Translations under genes and position numbers: made by a program | Notes under the pieces: model-generated | Database searches by the model: none | The model's input: only the letters and a program-made list of their open reading frames with translations | What the model was told of the DNA's origin: nothing | NCBI GenBank assembly: GCA_036497785.1 | Contig: DASXIW010000127.1 | Span: 1-19,004 of the forward strand | From: DASXIW01 sp036497785 | GTDB taxonomy: Bacteria; Pseudomonadota; Alphaproteobacteria; Acetobacterales; Acetobacteraceae | Length of the DNA stretch: 19,004 nucleotides | Reading direction: 5' to 3' | In this document: positions 1-8,779 of the stretch, piece after piece | Position numbering within the stretch: the stretch's first letter is position 1 | Layout: each line of letters starts with the position of its first letter

Positions 1-78
1 CGTCGCCGCGATCTTGTCGGGATCGAAGGCATCGTTGATCCTGTACACCAGCTGTGCACGCGCGAAACCTACACCCAT
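1..78 (-). CDS. 5' end of an unrecognised minus-strand gene (partial)
   Basis: Reading leftward from an ATG at 78, 26 codons stay open to the window edge and begin MGVGFARAQLVYRIND. A purine-rich GAGGG lies about 5 nt upstream of the ATG, and a promoter-like pair lies farther upstream (175-203). An in-frame stop a short way upstream of the ATG limits how much longer the protein could be. I do not recognise the family from 26 residues. No signal peptide or membrane segment is visible. It is divergent from the S49 peptidase gene. The call rests on the start context only, so it could be a chance frame. Confidence 0.35.
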   Translation of the reverse strand, partial: MGVGFARAQLVYRINDAFDPDKIAAT

Positions 79-174
79 GGCGCCCTCAAGGTCGCGCGTC
101 CGGGATCATGCGCATCGGGCCATGGCAGGACGCGCGAACATGGGCAGGCCCGCGCGTTCGCTCAAAGTGTAACG

Positions 175-203
175 ATGATAGAAGTGTCGCCGCGCGTACA
201 CAA
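175..203 (-). promoter_or_regulatory. Candidate sigma-70 promoter for the left-edge gene
   Basis: On the minus strand a TTGTGT -35-like hexamer (198-203) is separated by exactly 17 bp from a TATCAT -10-like hexamer (175-180). It points toward the left-edge gene and predicts a leader of about 90 nt. This is a consensus match only. I saw no equally good promoter for the plus-strand peptidase in the same gap. A hairpin (CCCCGC at 231-236 with GCGGGG at 248-253) lies between the two divergent genes. Confidence 0.35.
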
Positions 204-303
204 CGACGTGACAAGTAAAGATCGGGATCACCCCGCCATTTTGTGGTGCGGGGGGCTATGACAATTCTGCGTATTGACAGGCGATAAGCCAGAAGGAGTT
301 GGG

Positions 304-1092
304 ATGAGGCTGATGTTCTGGCGACGCAAGCGCATTCCGGTGCTGGTTCTACATGGTGTGCTGGCGACGCGTGGTTCGCTGAACCTGGCCGCCTATGCCA
401 CTCTGATCGACCGGGCGGTCGCGGCCGCCGGAAAGGACGGGCATCTGGTGCTGGATATTGATAGCCCCGGTGGTTCGCCCGTGCAATCCGAACTGATCGC
501 CACCAGGCTGCGGCGAAAGGCGGCGGAGAAAGGTGTGCGACTCCACGCCGTGATCGGTGAGGTCGGTGCCTCCGGCGGCTACTGGCTCGCCTGTGCGGCC
601 GATGAAATCCTGGCCAGCGCGATGAGCATCGTCGGTTCCATCGGCGTGATAGGCGGCGGATTCGGTTTCGAGGAGGCGATCGGGCGTCTGGGCATACGGC
701 GCCGGCTCTACACGGCTGGCGAGAACAAGGCCCGGCTGGACCCGTTCAGCCCCGAACGCCCACAGGACGTGACGTTCGTGCATGCGCTGATGGAGGACAT
801 CCATGGCCGCTTCAAGGATTGGGTGCGCGACCGCCGCGCCGGCCGGCTGAAGGCGGAGGAGGGCGCCCTGTTCGATGGCGGCTACATGCTGGGTGCCCGG
901 GCGGTCGAGGTCGGGCTGATTGACCGGCTCGGCGATGTCGAGGCGCTGGTGAAGGAACTGGGCGGCGCGCGCGCCCGGCCGCGGGTGATCCGTCCGCGCC
1001 GCCGGGGATTGTTATCGCGCCTGCCGCGTATCGCCGTGGAAGCCGCCATGGACGTGGCCGAGGCGGATGCCAGACCGCAATTGCGGCTGTAG
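304..1092 (+). CDS. S49 family serine peptidase (SppA/SohB-like)
   Basis: A protein of 262 residues related to signal-peptide peptidase SppA and SohB, which degrade cleaved signal peptides and other membrane-associated peptides with a Ser-Lys dyad. Visible motifs are DIDSPGG (about 51-57), the nucleophile region GASGGYWLACAADEI with Ser90, a VGSIGVIGG turn (about 110-118), and the general-base region ENKARLDPFSP with Lys142. It has the short single-domain length, not that of the double-domain E. coli SppA. No N-terminal membrane helix is evident, so it is probably cytoplasmic or peripheral. I chose ATG 304 because AAGGAG at 293-298 sits 5 nt upstream; an in-frame TTG at 274 would add ten residues without a clear ribosome site. 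The stop lies 3 nt before the next gene, suggesting co-translation with the hydrolase. The family call is firm; the physiological substrate is unknown. Confidence 0.88.
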   Translation: MRLMFWRRKRIPVLVLHGVLATRGSLNLAAYATLIDRAVAAAGKDGHLVLDIDSPGGSPVQSELIATRLRRKAAEKGVRLHAVIGEVGASGGYWLACAADEILASAMSIVGSIGVIGGGFGFEEAIGRLGIRRRLYTAGENKARLDPFSPERPQDVTFVHALMEDIHGRFKDWVRDRRAGRLKAEEGALFDGGYMLGARAVEVGLIDRLGDVEALVKELGGARARPRVIRPRRRGLLSRLPRIAVEAAMDVAEADARPQLRL

Positions 1093-1095
1093 CCC

Positions 1096-2157
1096 GTGCA
1101 CCACGCAGCGACATGCCTGTTCGCCGCCTTTCCGCCGGTCGCCGCGTCCGTCGCCGCCGGCCGCATCCCCGGCGCGGTGCTGGGCGTGCGCGATGCGGAG
1201 GGGCGCATGGCGATCCGGGCGATCGGGCACGCCCAGCGTGAGACCGGGCCATCACAGCCTGAGCCGATCGCCATGCGGGATGCCACCTGCTTCGATCTGG
1301 CCTCGCTGACCAAGGTGATCTTCACCACCACCGCCATCCTGAAACTGGTCGAGGCCGGCCGGATCGGGCTGGACGACACGCTGGCCAGCGCCATTCCCGA
1401 TCTGCGGCAATACGATGTCGCCAATGCCCCGGAACGGCGCCTCACCTTCCGGCAATGTCTGTCGCACCAGACGCATCTGCCGGCGGTGGCGCCGCTCTAC
1501 ACCTATGGCCAAAATCCCCAGACATTGCGGGCCTTCGTGCTGCAGCGGGAATGGACCGCCGGACCGCCGGTCTATTCGGACATCAATTTCATCCTGCTTG
1601 GCATCGCCATCGAGCGCCTGACCGGGCGCGCTTTGGCCGAACAGCCTTTGCCGTCGGGCTTCACCTGGCGCCCGGACCCGGCGGCGTGCGCGGCCACGGA
1701 ATTCTGCCAATGGCGCGGGCGGGTGATGCGCGGCGAGGTGCATGACGAGAACGCCTACGCCCTGGGCGGCGCATCCGGCCATGCCGGGCTGTTCGGACCG
1801 GCCGCCGCAGTGCTGGACTTCGCGGGAGATCTGCTGGCCCGGCGCGTGCTCGGCGCCGCCAGCCTCGCCGCCTTGCGCAAACCACACACACCACAACGCG
1901 CTTTGGGGTGGGAGGTCGCCCATCCCGGCTGGTCCGGCGGGGATGGCTGCTCGCCGCAAACCATCGGCCATACCGGCTTCACCGGCACTGGCCTGTGGAT
2001 CGACTGGGAACGCAACCTGTCCTGGACCCTGCTGACCAACCGCGTGCACCCGACCCGCCACGCGGAGACCGGCATCGCAGCGTTGCGGCGGGATGTGGGA
2101 GAAAGGCTGGGCTCCGCCCAGACCCGCCAATGGGCAGAAGCCCCTTGGATCCCATGA
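1096..2157 (+). CDS. Serine hydrolase of the beta-lactamase / penicillin-binding-protein fold
   Basis: A 353-residue protein of the class C beta-lactamase-like superfamily (Pfam Beta-lactamase), which includes esterases and DD-peptidases. The SxxK nucleophile motif is SLTK at 70-73, the second motif is YSD at 160-162 (YxN in classic members), and the third is HTG at 292-294. HDENAYALGG (216-225) and SGHAGLFG (228-235) match a conserved stretch of the esterase-like subgroup. The GTG at 1096 lies 3 nt after the stop of the S49 peptidase, so translation is probably coupled. Between the YSD helix and the HDEN stretch the protein seems about a dozen residues shorter than relatives I remember, missing the usual 'VFAPLGM'-like strand. 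No signal peptide is visible. The substrate is unknown: envelope-glycan metabolism or an intracellular esterase are both possible. Confidence 0.8.
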   Translation: MHHAATCLFAAFPPVAASVAAGRIPGAVLGVRDAEGRMAIRAIGHAQRETGPSQPEPIAMRDATCFDLASLTKVIFTTTAILKLVEAGRIGLDDTLASAIPDLRQYDVANAPERRLTFRQCLSHQTHLPAVAPLYTYGQNPQTLRAFVLQREWTAGPPVYSDINFILLGIAIERLTGRALAEQPLPSGFTWRPDPAACAATEFCQWRGRVMRGEVHDENAYALGGASGHAGLFGPAAAVLDFAGDLLARRVLGAASLAALRKPHTPQRALGWEVAHPGWSGGDGCSPQTIGHTGFTGTGLWIDWERNLSWTLLTNRVHPTRHAETGIAALRRDVGERLGSAQTRQWAEAPWIP

Positions 2158-2159
2158 CA

Positions 2160-2232
2160 TAAGGGGATTTGAGGAGGGGGGCTGAGGCGGCGGCGGAAGC
2201 CACACCTCAGCCCCCCTCCTCAAATCCCCTTA
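2160..2232. terminator. Perfect 28-bp inverted repeat between convergent genes (probable bidirectional terminator)
   Basis: Positions 2160-2187 are perfectly complementary to 2205-2232 across a 17-nt loop (2188-2204), giving a 28-bp stem with no mismatch. It begins 2 nt after the stop of the serine hydrolase and lies about 60 nt from the stop of the convergent acetyltransferase, where a bidirectional terminator is expected. The outer arms carry an A/T-rich patch (AAATCCCCTT on the plus strand) but no long U-tract, so intrinsic termination is plausible but not textbook. The unusual length and perfection also fit a mobile palindromic intergenic repeat. Confidence 0.6.
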
Positions 2233-2244
2233 AAGCGATAAGGT

Positions 2245-2263
2245 CCAGGGGCTTGGCCCCTGG
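2245..2263. repeat. GC-rich 8-bp hairpin, possible family-specific intergenic repeat
   Basis: CCAGGGGC (2245-2252) and GCCCCTGG (2256-2263) pair across a 3-nt loop. A further weak stem follows: GGGTC 2265-2269 with GACCC 2276-2280. From memory, 'GGTCCAGGGGC...GCCCCTGG' cassettes are frequent between genes in Acetobacteraceae genomes; I cannot verify copy number here. It may help terminate the convergent GNAT transcript. Confidence 0.4.
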
Positions 2264-2293
2264 CGGGTCTGGGCGGACCCCAGCCTTGCTTCC

Positions 2294-2851
2294 CTACAAC
2301 CGCAGCGAGTCCGGAATGGCGAGTCCCAGCCGTGTCGGCACGTTCCACACTTCGTTGATTTCCCGCAGCACGCGGAATCCGGCGCGAAGATAGGTTGGCA
2401 GGGCATTGGGGTGATCGGCGGTGCAGGTATTCACCGTCATGGCGCGCGCGCCGCGTTGCCAGACGGAATCCACGGCGTGGCGCAGGAACGGGTAGCCCAG
2501 CTTGCGGCCGATGGCGTGCGGCATCAGGCCGAAATAGCTGAGATTGACCAGCGGCCAGGATGTGCTGTCCAGGTCGTAGAACCCGGCCGGCTCACCATCG
2601 ATATACAGCACATGTATGCCGATACGCGGATCGCGCAGCACAGCCGCTAGTTGTTGGTTGGACATGGCGCGGCGCAGCCACCACACATGGCGTTCGCCCA
2701 CACTGTTGTAGAGCTGCCGGTACTGCTCCACCGAACAGTCGCGGATCGTCCGCACCTCGGCTTCGGGGGGAAGCGACGGTGCGGGATCGGTTGGGGCGTG
2801 GTCCATCCGCAGAAAGGTGACGACCACGCCGACGCGAACGACAGGCTCCAC
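2294..2851 (-). CDS. GNAT family N-acetyltransferase
   Basis: A 185-residue protein with a GNAT fold, expected to transfer an acetyl group from acetyl-CoA to an amine. The acetyl-CoA loop is seen as AIGRKLGYPFL (about 123-133), the late-strand motif as NTCTADHPNALPTYLRAGF (about 151-169), and a YFGLMP strand lies just before the loop. The acceptor is not predictable. The GTG start at 2851 lies 6 nt after the rpoD stop, and the TAAGG around that stop may act as the ribosome site, so it is probably translated from the rpoD transcript. An in-frame ATG at 2806 would drop 15 residues, including a VTFLRM segment that I recall as conserved near the N-terminus of relatives, so I favour the GTG. Confidence 0.8.
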   Translation of the reverse strand: MEPVVRVGVVVTFLRMDHAPTDPAPSLPPEAEVRTIRDCSVEQYRQLYNSVGERHVWWLRRAMSNQQLAAVLRDPRIGIHVLYIDGEPAGFYDLDSTSWPLVNLSYFGLMPHAIGRKLGYPFLRHAVDSVWQRGARAMTVNTCTADHPNALPTYLRAGFRVLREINEVWNVPTRLGLAIPDSLRL

Positions 2852-2857
2852 GGCGCC

Positions 2858-4813
<1,956 letters not shown>

Positions 4814-4986
4814 CGATCAGAACACTCCAAGAAGGTCACGGTGGATGCCGTGAGAACAATTATGGGTAGTCCGCACCCCGTGCAGGGCCGGGCGTCCCGA
4901 GCAACACGGGGCGATCCGCCCCAGGCATGAGGACGGGGCCGTATGCCCCGAGCAAAAATGAGGCCGGTTGATCCGCGCAGCCTTCG
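4814..4986 (-). promoter_or_regulatory. dnaG-rpoD spacer with two hairpins and a possible internal rpoD promoter
   Basis: The 173-bp gap between the dnaG stop and rpoD start holds two short GC stems: GGGGCG 4908-4913 with CGCCCC 4917-4922, and CGGGGC 4934-4939 with GCCCCG 4945-4950. Neither is followed by a T-run in the direction of dnaG-to-rpoD transcription, so neither looks like an intrinsic terminator; attenuation or RNA processing is possible. Nearer rpoD a minus-strand CATAAT (4859-4864) resembles a -10 box, but I find no convincing -35 partner. Internal promoters or RNA processing between these genes are known in other bacteria; here they are only inferred. Confidence 0.3.
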
Positions 4987-6810
4987 TCACGTCTCAAGCT
5001 CCGCGTCCTGCTCGCCCTGGCGCAGGGCATTGCGCGCGGTGCATAGCGCGATCAGGCGGCGCTGGGTGGCCTCGTCGCCGCGTTCGGTCATGTCACGCAT
5101 CGCCGCCGCCACTTCCTCTTCCAGCCGCGCGCGGTGCATCAGCCCGAAAATATGCCACCATCCCGCCTCGGCCTCCGCCGGCATGGCATTTGGCGCGGCG
5201 CAGGCTGGAAGCGGGTAGGGAACCGCCGAAAGGGCCTGCGCGGTTTCCCCCGCCAAACCATCCTGCGTCAGGTGGGTCATCAATGCTTCGGAGTCAAGCG
5301 ATTCGACAGCGTTTCCCCAGTGTAGAATCGCATCCCGGAGTCGCGCCAGCCCTGGGGGTAGGTCGATCGTGCCAAACGCCTCCTCCACATCGTGCAGCAG
5401 AACGGGGTGGCGCAGCAGAATAGTGACAAGATTGCGGGCGCGTTCGGCCTCTGCCGCCTTCGCGTCCATGACCGGCCGATGGAATGGCGGGGGTGGCTTG
5501 GCCCAACCCTGGCGTCCGTTCCGGCCGGCGTGCCTGGCGTCCCGGGGGCGGTCGGCCGGGCGGGCATAGAATCTATCCAGCAAGGCGCGACGAACTTCGC
5601 TGGCCAGGAACTTGTCGCCGATCTTCCCGGCAGCCGCTTCCAGCAGCGAGCGCAGCAAGGCGCGCTGTTCCGGCGAATCGCCGCCGGCCTGGGCGCGCAG
5701 CATGTTGAACAAAGCGAGGGTGACCGGGGGCGCCGCGTCCAGCACCGACTGGAAGCCGGCCGCGCCCTGGCGACGCACCAGCGTGTCGGGATCCTCGGTC
5801 GCGGGCAGGGTGGCGAGCTTCAAGCTCCGCTCGGCAGTCAAGTGCGGCAACGCCAGATCGGCGGAGCGGGCGGCCGCACGCGCACCGGCCGCGTCGCCGT
5901 CGAAACAAAGAAACGGCATAGGTGACAGGCGCCAAAGCTCTTCCAGATGATCCTCGGTGAGCGCCGTGCCCAGGGGGGCCACGGCGCCGCCGAAGCCGGC
6001 CTGGTGCAGGGCAATCACGTCCATGTAGCCCTCCACCACCACCACGCCGGCGCCCGTGCGGGCCGCCTCGCGGGCAAAATCGATGGCGTAGAGTGTGCGC
6101 CGCTTAGAGAACAGGGCGGTTTCTGGCCCGTTCACGTATTTCGGCTGACCGTCGCCCAGGATGCGGCCGCCGAAGCTGATCACGCGCCCGCGCCGGTCGC
6201 GAATCGGGAACATGACGCGGTTGAAGAACAGGTCGTACGGCGGCCGGCCATCCTCGCCCGGCCGCATCAACCCGGCCTCGATCAGCATCGGCGCGGCGAT
6301 GCCCTCACGCCCGAGATCGGCGGCCAGCGCCCCGCGCCCTTCGCCGGACCACCCCAGGCCGAACCGGGCGATGGTCGCGTCCGACAGGCCACGCTCGCGC
6401 AGATAGGCCAGTGCCCGTGCCCCCTCCGGCAAATGCAGGCGGCGCTGGAAGGCGGTTGCCGCCGCTTCCAGCACGCCGTGCAGATCGAGCCGCCGGCGCT
6501 CGGATTCGGCGGCTTCAGGTGACGGCTTCGGCACCTCCATGCCGGCCTCCGCGGCGAGCCGCTCCACCGCCTCCGGAAAGCTCGTGCCCTCGCTTTGCAT
6601 GACGAAGCTGATTGCGTCGCCATGCGCACCGCAGCCGAAACAGTGGAAATGGTCGTCATAGACGTAGAAGCTGGGGGTCTTCTCCCCGTGGAACGGGCAG
6701 CAGCCTTTCCATTGCCGGCCGGATCGGGCGAGCTTCACACGCCGGCCGATCACCGCCGGCAAGGGTGTGCGGCTGCGCAGTTCGTCGAGAAATCCGGCCG
6801 GAAGCGCCAT
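4987..6810 (-). CDS. dnaG: DNA primase DnaG
   Basis: The 607-residue replicative primase, which makes RNA primers for the lagging strand and is recruited by the DnaB helicase. The N-terminal CHC2 zinc finger is complete (C38, H41, C57, C60 in CCPFH...HCFGC). The catalytic core follows with RVISFGGRILGDGQPKYVNG (209-228). The TOPRIM metal site shows EGYMD (260-264) and DGDAAGARAA (304-313). The C-terminal helicase-binding region (about 440-607) is less conserved, as usual. The ATG at 6810 directly abuts the TGA of the upstream yqeY gene (6811-6813), so expression is probably translationally coupled. Length and motifs are normal. Confidence 0.97.
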   Translation of the reverse strand: MALPAGFLDELRSRTPLPAVIGRRVKLARSGRQWKGCCPFHGEKTPSFYVYDDHFHCFGCGAHGDAISFVMQSEGTSFPEAVERLAAEAGMEVPKPSPEAAESERRRLDLHGVLEAAATAFQRRLHLPEGARALAYLRERGLSDATIARFGLGWSGEGRGALAADLGREGIAAPMLIEAGLMRPGEDGRPPYDLFFNRVMFPIRDRRGRVISFGGRILGDGQPKYVNGPETALFSKRRTLYAIDFAREAARTGAGVVVVEGYMDVIALHQAGFGGAVAPLGTALTEDHLEELWRLSPMPFLCFDGDAAGARAAARSADLALPHLTAERSLKLATLPATEDPDTLVRRQGAAGFQSVLDAAPPVTLALFNMLRAQAGGDSPEQRALLRSLLEAAAGKIGDKFLASEVRRALLDRFYARPADRPRDARHAGRNGRQGWAKPPPPFHRPVMDAKAAEAERARNLVTILLRHPVLLHDVEEAFGTIDLPPGLARLRDAILHWGNAVESLDSEALMTHLTQDGLAGETAQALSAVPYPLPACAAPNAMPAEAEAGWWHIFGLMHRARLEEEVAAAMRDMTERGDEATQRRLIALCTARNALRQGEQDAELET

Positions 6811-7269
6811 TCAGCCGCCGAGTTTGGCTTTGACGATGGGGCCGACCTTGGACATGTCCAGGGTGGCGGCGTGCTTGGTCTTCAGCGCGGCCATCACTTT
6901 GCCCATGTCCTTGATCGATGCGGCGCCGGTCTCGGCGATCGCGTTGGCCACCGCCGCCTCGGTCGCGGCTGCATCCATCTGCTGGGGCAGGAAGCCCTCG
7001 ATGACGGCGATTTCGGCCTCCTCCTTGGCGACCAGCTCGGGCCGGTTGCCCTGTCGATAGAGCTCCACGCTCTCGCGGCGCGATTTCACCATGCCGCGCA
7101 GCATGCCGAGTATGTCCTCCTCGGGCACGCGGTCGATGCCCTTCGGGCGGGCGGCGATGTCGATATCCTTCAGCCGGGAGGTGATCATGCGCAGCGTGGA
7201 GACGCGGTCCGCGTCGCGGGCCAGCATGGCCGTCTTCAACTGCTCCGTGAATGCTTCGCGTAACGACAT
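6811..7269 (-). CDS. GatB/YqeY domain-containing protein
   Basis: A 152-residue protein made entirely of the GatB/YqeY tail domain shared with the C-terminus of the GatB subunit of tRNA-dependent amidotransferase. Free-standing members are common and may bind tRNA, but their role is not settled. Family-typical segments are MSLREAFTEQLKTAMLARD at the N-terminus, STLRMITSRLKDIDI, EIAVIEGFLPQQM in the middle, and KDMGKVMAALKTKH with GPIVKAKLGG at the end. The ATG at 7269 has GGGAG with a 5-nt spacer; a 24-codon upstream extension of the open frame lacks family similarity and is rejected. It is the first gene of the cluster, occupying the position of rpsU in enteric rpsU-dnaG-rpoD, and abuts dnaG without a gap. 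Confidence 0.92.
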   Translation of the reverse strand: MSLREAFTEQLKTAMLARDADRVSTLRMITSRLKDIDIAARPKGIDRVPEEDILGMLRGMVKSRRESVELYRQGNRPELVAKEEAEIAVIEGFLPQQMDAAATEAAVANAIAETGAASIKDMGKVMAALKTKHAATLDMSKVGPIVKAKLGG

Positions 7270-7320
7270 GTCGTCTCCCCCGGTAAAGCCAATCACACTA
7301 TGTGGTCCGCAATCCCGCCC

Positions 7321-7375
7321 GGGAAGAATTTTCCCATGCAAAGCTGGAATGCGCCGGGCTGGGAAGAAATTTCCC
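7321..7375. promoter_or_regulatory. Pair of near-identical operator-like dyads in the yqeY/carA divergent region
   Basis: GGGAAGAATTTTCCC (7321-7335) and GGGAAGAAATTTCCC (7361-7375) differ at one of 15 positions, start exactly 40 bp apart, and each has GGGAA/TTCCC half-sites in inverted orientation. Both lie in the 139-bp gap between divergent yqeY and the HTH-CarA frame. A possible degenerate third half-site, GGTTCCCC (7389-7396), lies next to the first carA ribosome site. This arrangement fits a dimeric regulator binding on one face of the helix, perhaps the HTH domain encoded just downstream; that link is inference. I could not assign convincing promoters in this gap. Confidence 0.45.
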
Positions 7376-7408
7376 CACTCCCCTGAATGGTTCCCCTAGG
7401 ATAGCACC

Positions 7409-8776
7409 ATGTCGATCACCGTTGACCAGATCATCGAGCGTCTCGGCGGCGCGGAATCCGCTGCGCGGCAACTGGGCGTTGGGACCGAGGCAGTGCGCAA
7501 ATGGCGCCAGTCCCGGGCCATTCCCGCCCGCCATTGGCCGGCCGTGGTCGCGGCAACCGGCCTGTCCTGGGCCGAGATGCCCGGACAAACCCAACCCGAG
7601 GTGAGCCCTTCCATGCCTGATCCCAACGCCGCGCCGGCCGGTGCCACCGCCGCCCTGGTCCTCGCCGATGGCAGCGTTTTCTGGGGTGTGGGCTTTGGCG
7701 CCCATACCACCGCCGAGGCGCCGGTGGGCGAGCTGTGCTTCAACACCGGCTTGACCGGCTACCAGGAAACCCTGACCGATCCGTCCTATGCCGGGCAGAT
7801 CATCACCTTCACCTTCCCGCATATCGGCAATGTCGGCGCCAATCCCGAGGATATCGAGGCGACCAACATCGCCGCGCGCGGCCTGGTGGTGAAGCAGGAC
7901 ATCACCGAACCGAGCAACTGGCGGTCGCATCAGACGCTGAATGCGTGGCTGCTGGCCCAGGGCGTCACCGGCATCGCCGGGGTGGATACCCGCGCCCTCA
8001 CCCTACGCATCCGCGACAGCGGGGCGCCCAATGCGGTTCTGGCCTTCCCGGCCGGGGGGAAATTCGACCTGCCCGCGCTGATCGCCAAGGCGAAGGCCTG
8101 GCCGGGGCTGGAGGGCATGGATCTGGCGCGGGAGGTGTCCTGCACCCAGTCCTATACCTGGGACGAGACGAAATGGGCGTGGCCGACGGGTCACGGCAAG
8201 CAGACCGCGCCGAAGCATCATGTCGTCGCCGTCGATTACGGGGCCAAGCGCAATATTCTGCGCTGCCTTGCCGAGGCAGGTTGCCGGGTGACGGTGGTGC
8301 CGGCCACGGCGAGGGCCGAGGACATATTGCGCCACAACCCGGACGGCGTGTTCCTGTCTAATGGCCCCGGCGATCCGGCCGCGACCGGCGTGTATGCCGT
8401 GCCGGCCATCCAGGGCGTGCTCGCATCCGGCAAGCCGCTATTCGGCATCTGCCTCGGCCATCAGTTGCTGGGCATCGCGCTGGGCGCCAAGACCTACAAG
8501 CTTGATCGCGGCCATCGCGGCGCCAACCAGCCGGTGCAGGAACTGGCCACAGGCAAGGTGGAGATCACCAGCCAGAATCACGGCTTCGCGGTGGATCAGA
8601 AGACGTTGCCGGACGGCGTGAAGGTGACGCATGTCAGCCTGTTCGACGGCAGCAACGAGGGCCTGGCCTGCGAGGGACGCCCGGTGTTCAGCGTGCAGTA
8701 CCATCCCGAGGCGAGCCCCGGCCCGTCCGACAGCCATTATCTGTTCAAGCGCTTTGTCGCCCTGATGGAAGCCTGA
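7409..8776 (+). CDS. carA: Carbamoyl-phosphate synthase small (glutaminase) subunit, with N-terminal HTH-like extension
   Basis: CarA hydrolyses glutamine and channels ammonia to CarB for carbamoyl phosphate, used in pyrimidine and arginine synthesis. The full frame is 455 residues. Residues 1-60 form a small Cro/YdaS-like helix-turn-helix module (AARQLGVGTEAVRKWRQ at 18-34). Residues about 80-455 are ordinary CarA: ALVLADGSVFWG, FNTGLTGYQETLTDPSYAGQ, then a class I glutamine amidotransferase with nucleophile Cys348 in FGICLGHQ and His432/Glu434 in QYHPEA. ATG 7409 has AGGA 7 nt upstream. An in-frame ATG at 7613 (codon 69) has GAGGTGA 8 nt upstream and would give a normal 387-residue CarA. 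Both forms may be made. It lies 3 nt from carB. The CarA call is firm; which start is used is not. Confidence 0.93.
   Translation: MSITVDQIIERLGGAESAARQLGVGTEAVRKWRQSRAIPARHWPAVVAATGLSWAEMPGQTQPEVSPSMPDPNAAPAGATAALVLADGSVFWGVGFGAHTTAEAPVGELCFNTGLTGYQETLTDPSYAGQIITFTFPHIGNVGANPEDIEATNIAARGLVVKQDITEPSNWRSHQTLNAWLLAQGVTGIAGVDTRALTLRIRDSGAPNAVLAFPAGGKFDLPALIAKAKAWPGLEGMDLAREVSCTQSYTWDETKWAWPTGHGKQTAPKHHVVAVDYGAKRNILRCLAEAGCRVTVVPATARAEDILRHNPDGVFLSNGPGDPAATGVYAVPAIQGVLASGKPLFGICLGHQLLGIALGAKTYKLDRGHRGANQPVQELATGKVEITSQNHGFAVDQKTLPDGVKVTHVSLFDGSNEGLACEGRPVFSVQYHPEASPGPSDSHYLFKRFVALMEA
7598..7615 (+). promoter_or_regulatory. Internal Shine-Dalgarno and start codon for a short CarA
   Basis: GAGGTGA (7598-7604) closely matches the anti-Shine-Dalgarno complement and lies 8 nt before ATG 7613, in frame with the upstream HTH codons. 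The resulting protein starts MPDPNAAPAGATAALVLADG, the usual N-terminal boundary of CarA. This suggests two products from one frame, or that the HTH codons act mainly as a translated leader. Confidence 0.55.
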
Positions 8777-8779
8777 GCC

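Noticed and set aside
274..303. TTG start for the S49 peptidase, and TTGACA at 274-279 as a -35 box
   Set aside because: The ATG at 304 has a much better ribosome site. A -10 for this -35 would fall on the ribosome site and start codon, leaving no leader.
1252..2223. A 323-codon minus-strand frame opposite the serine hydrolase, running through the palindrome
   Set aside because: It is antisense to a gene with all three catalytic motifs, and its own translation shows no motif.
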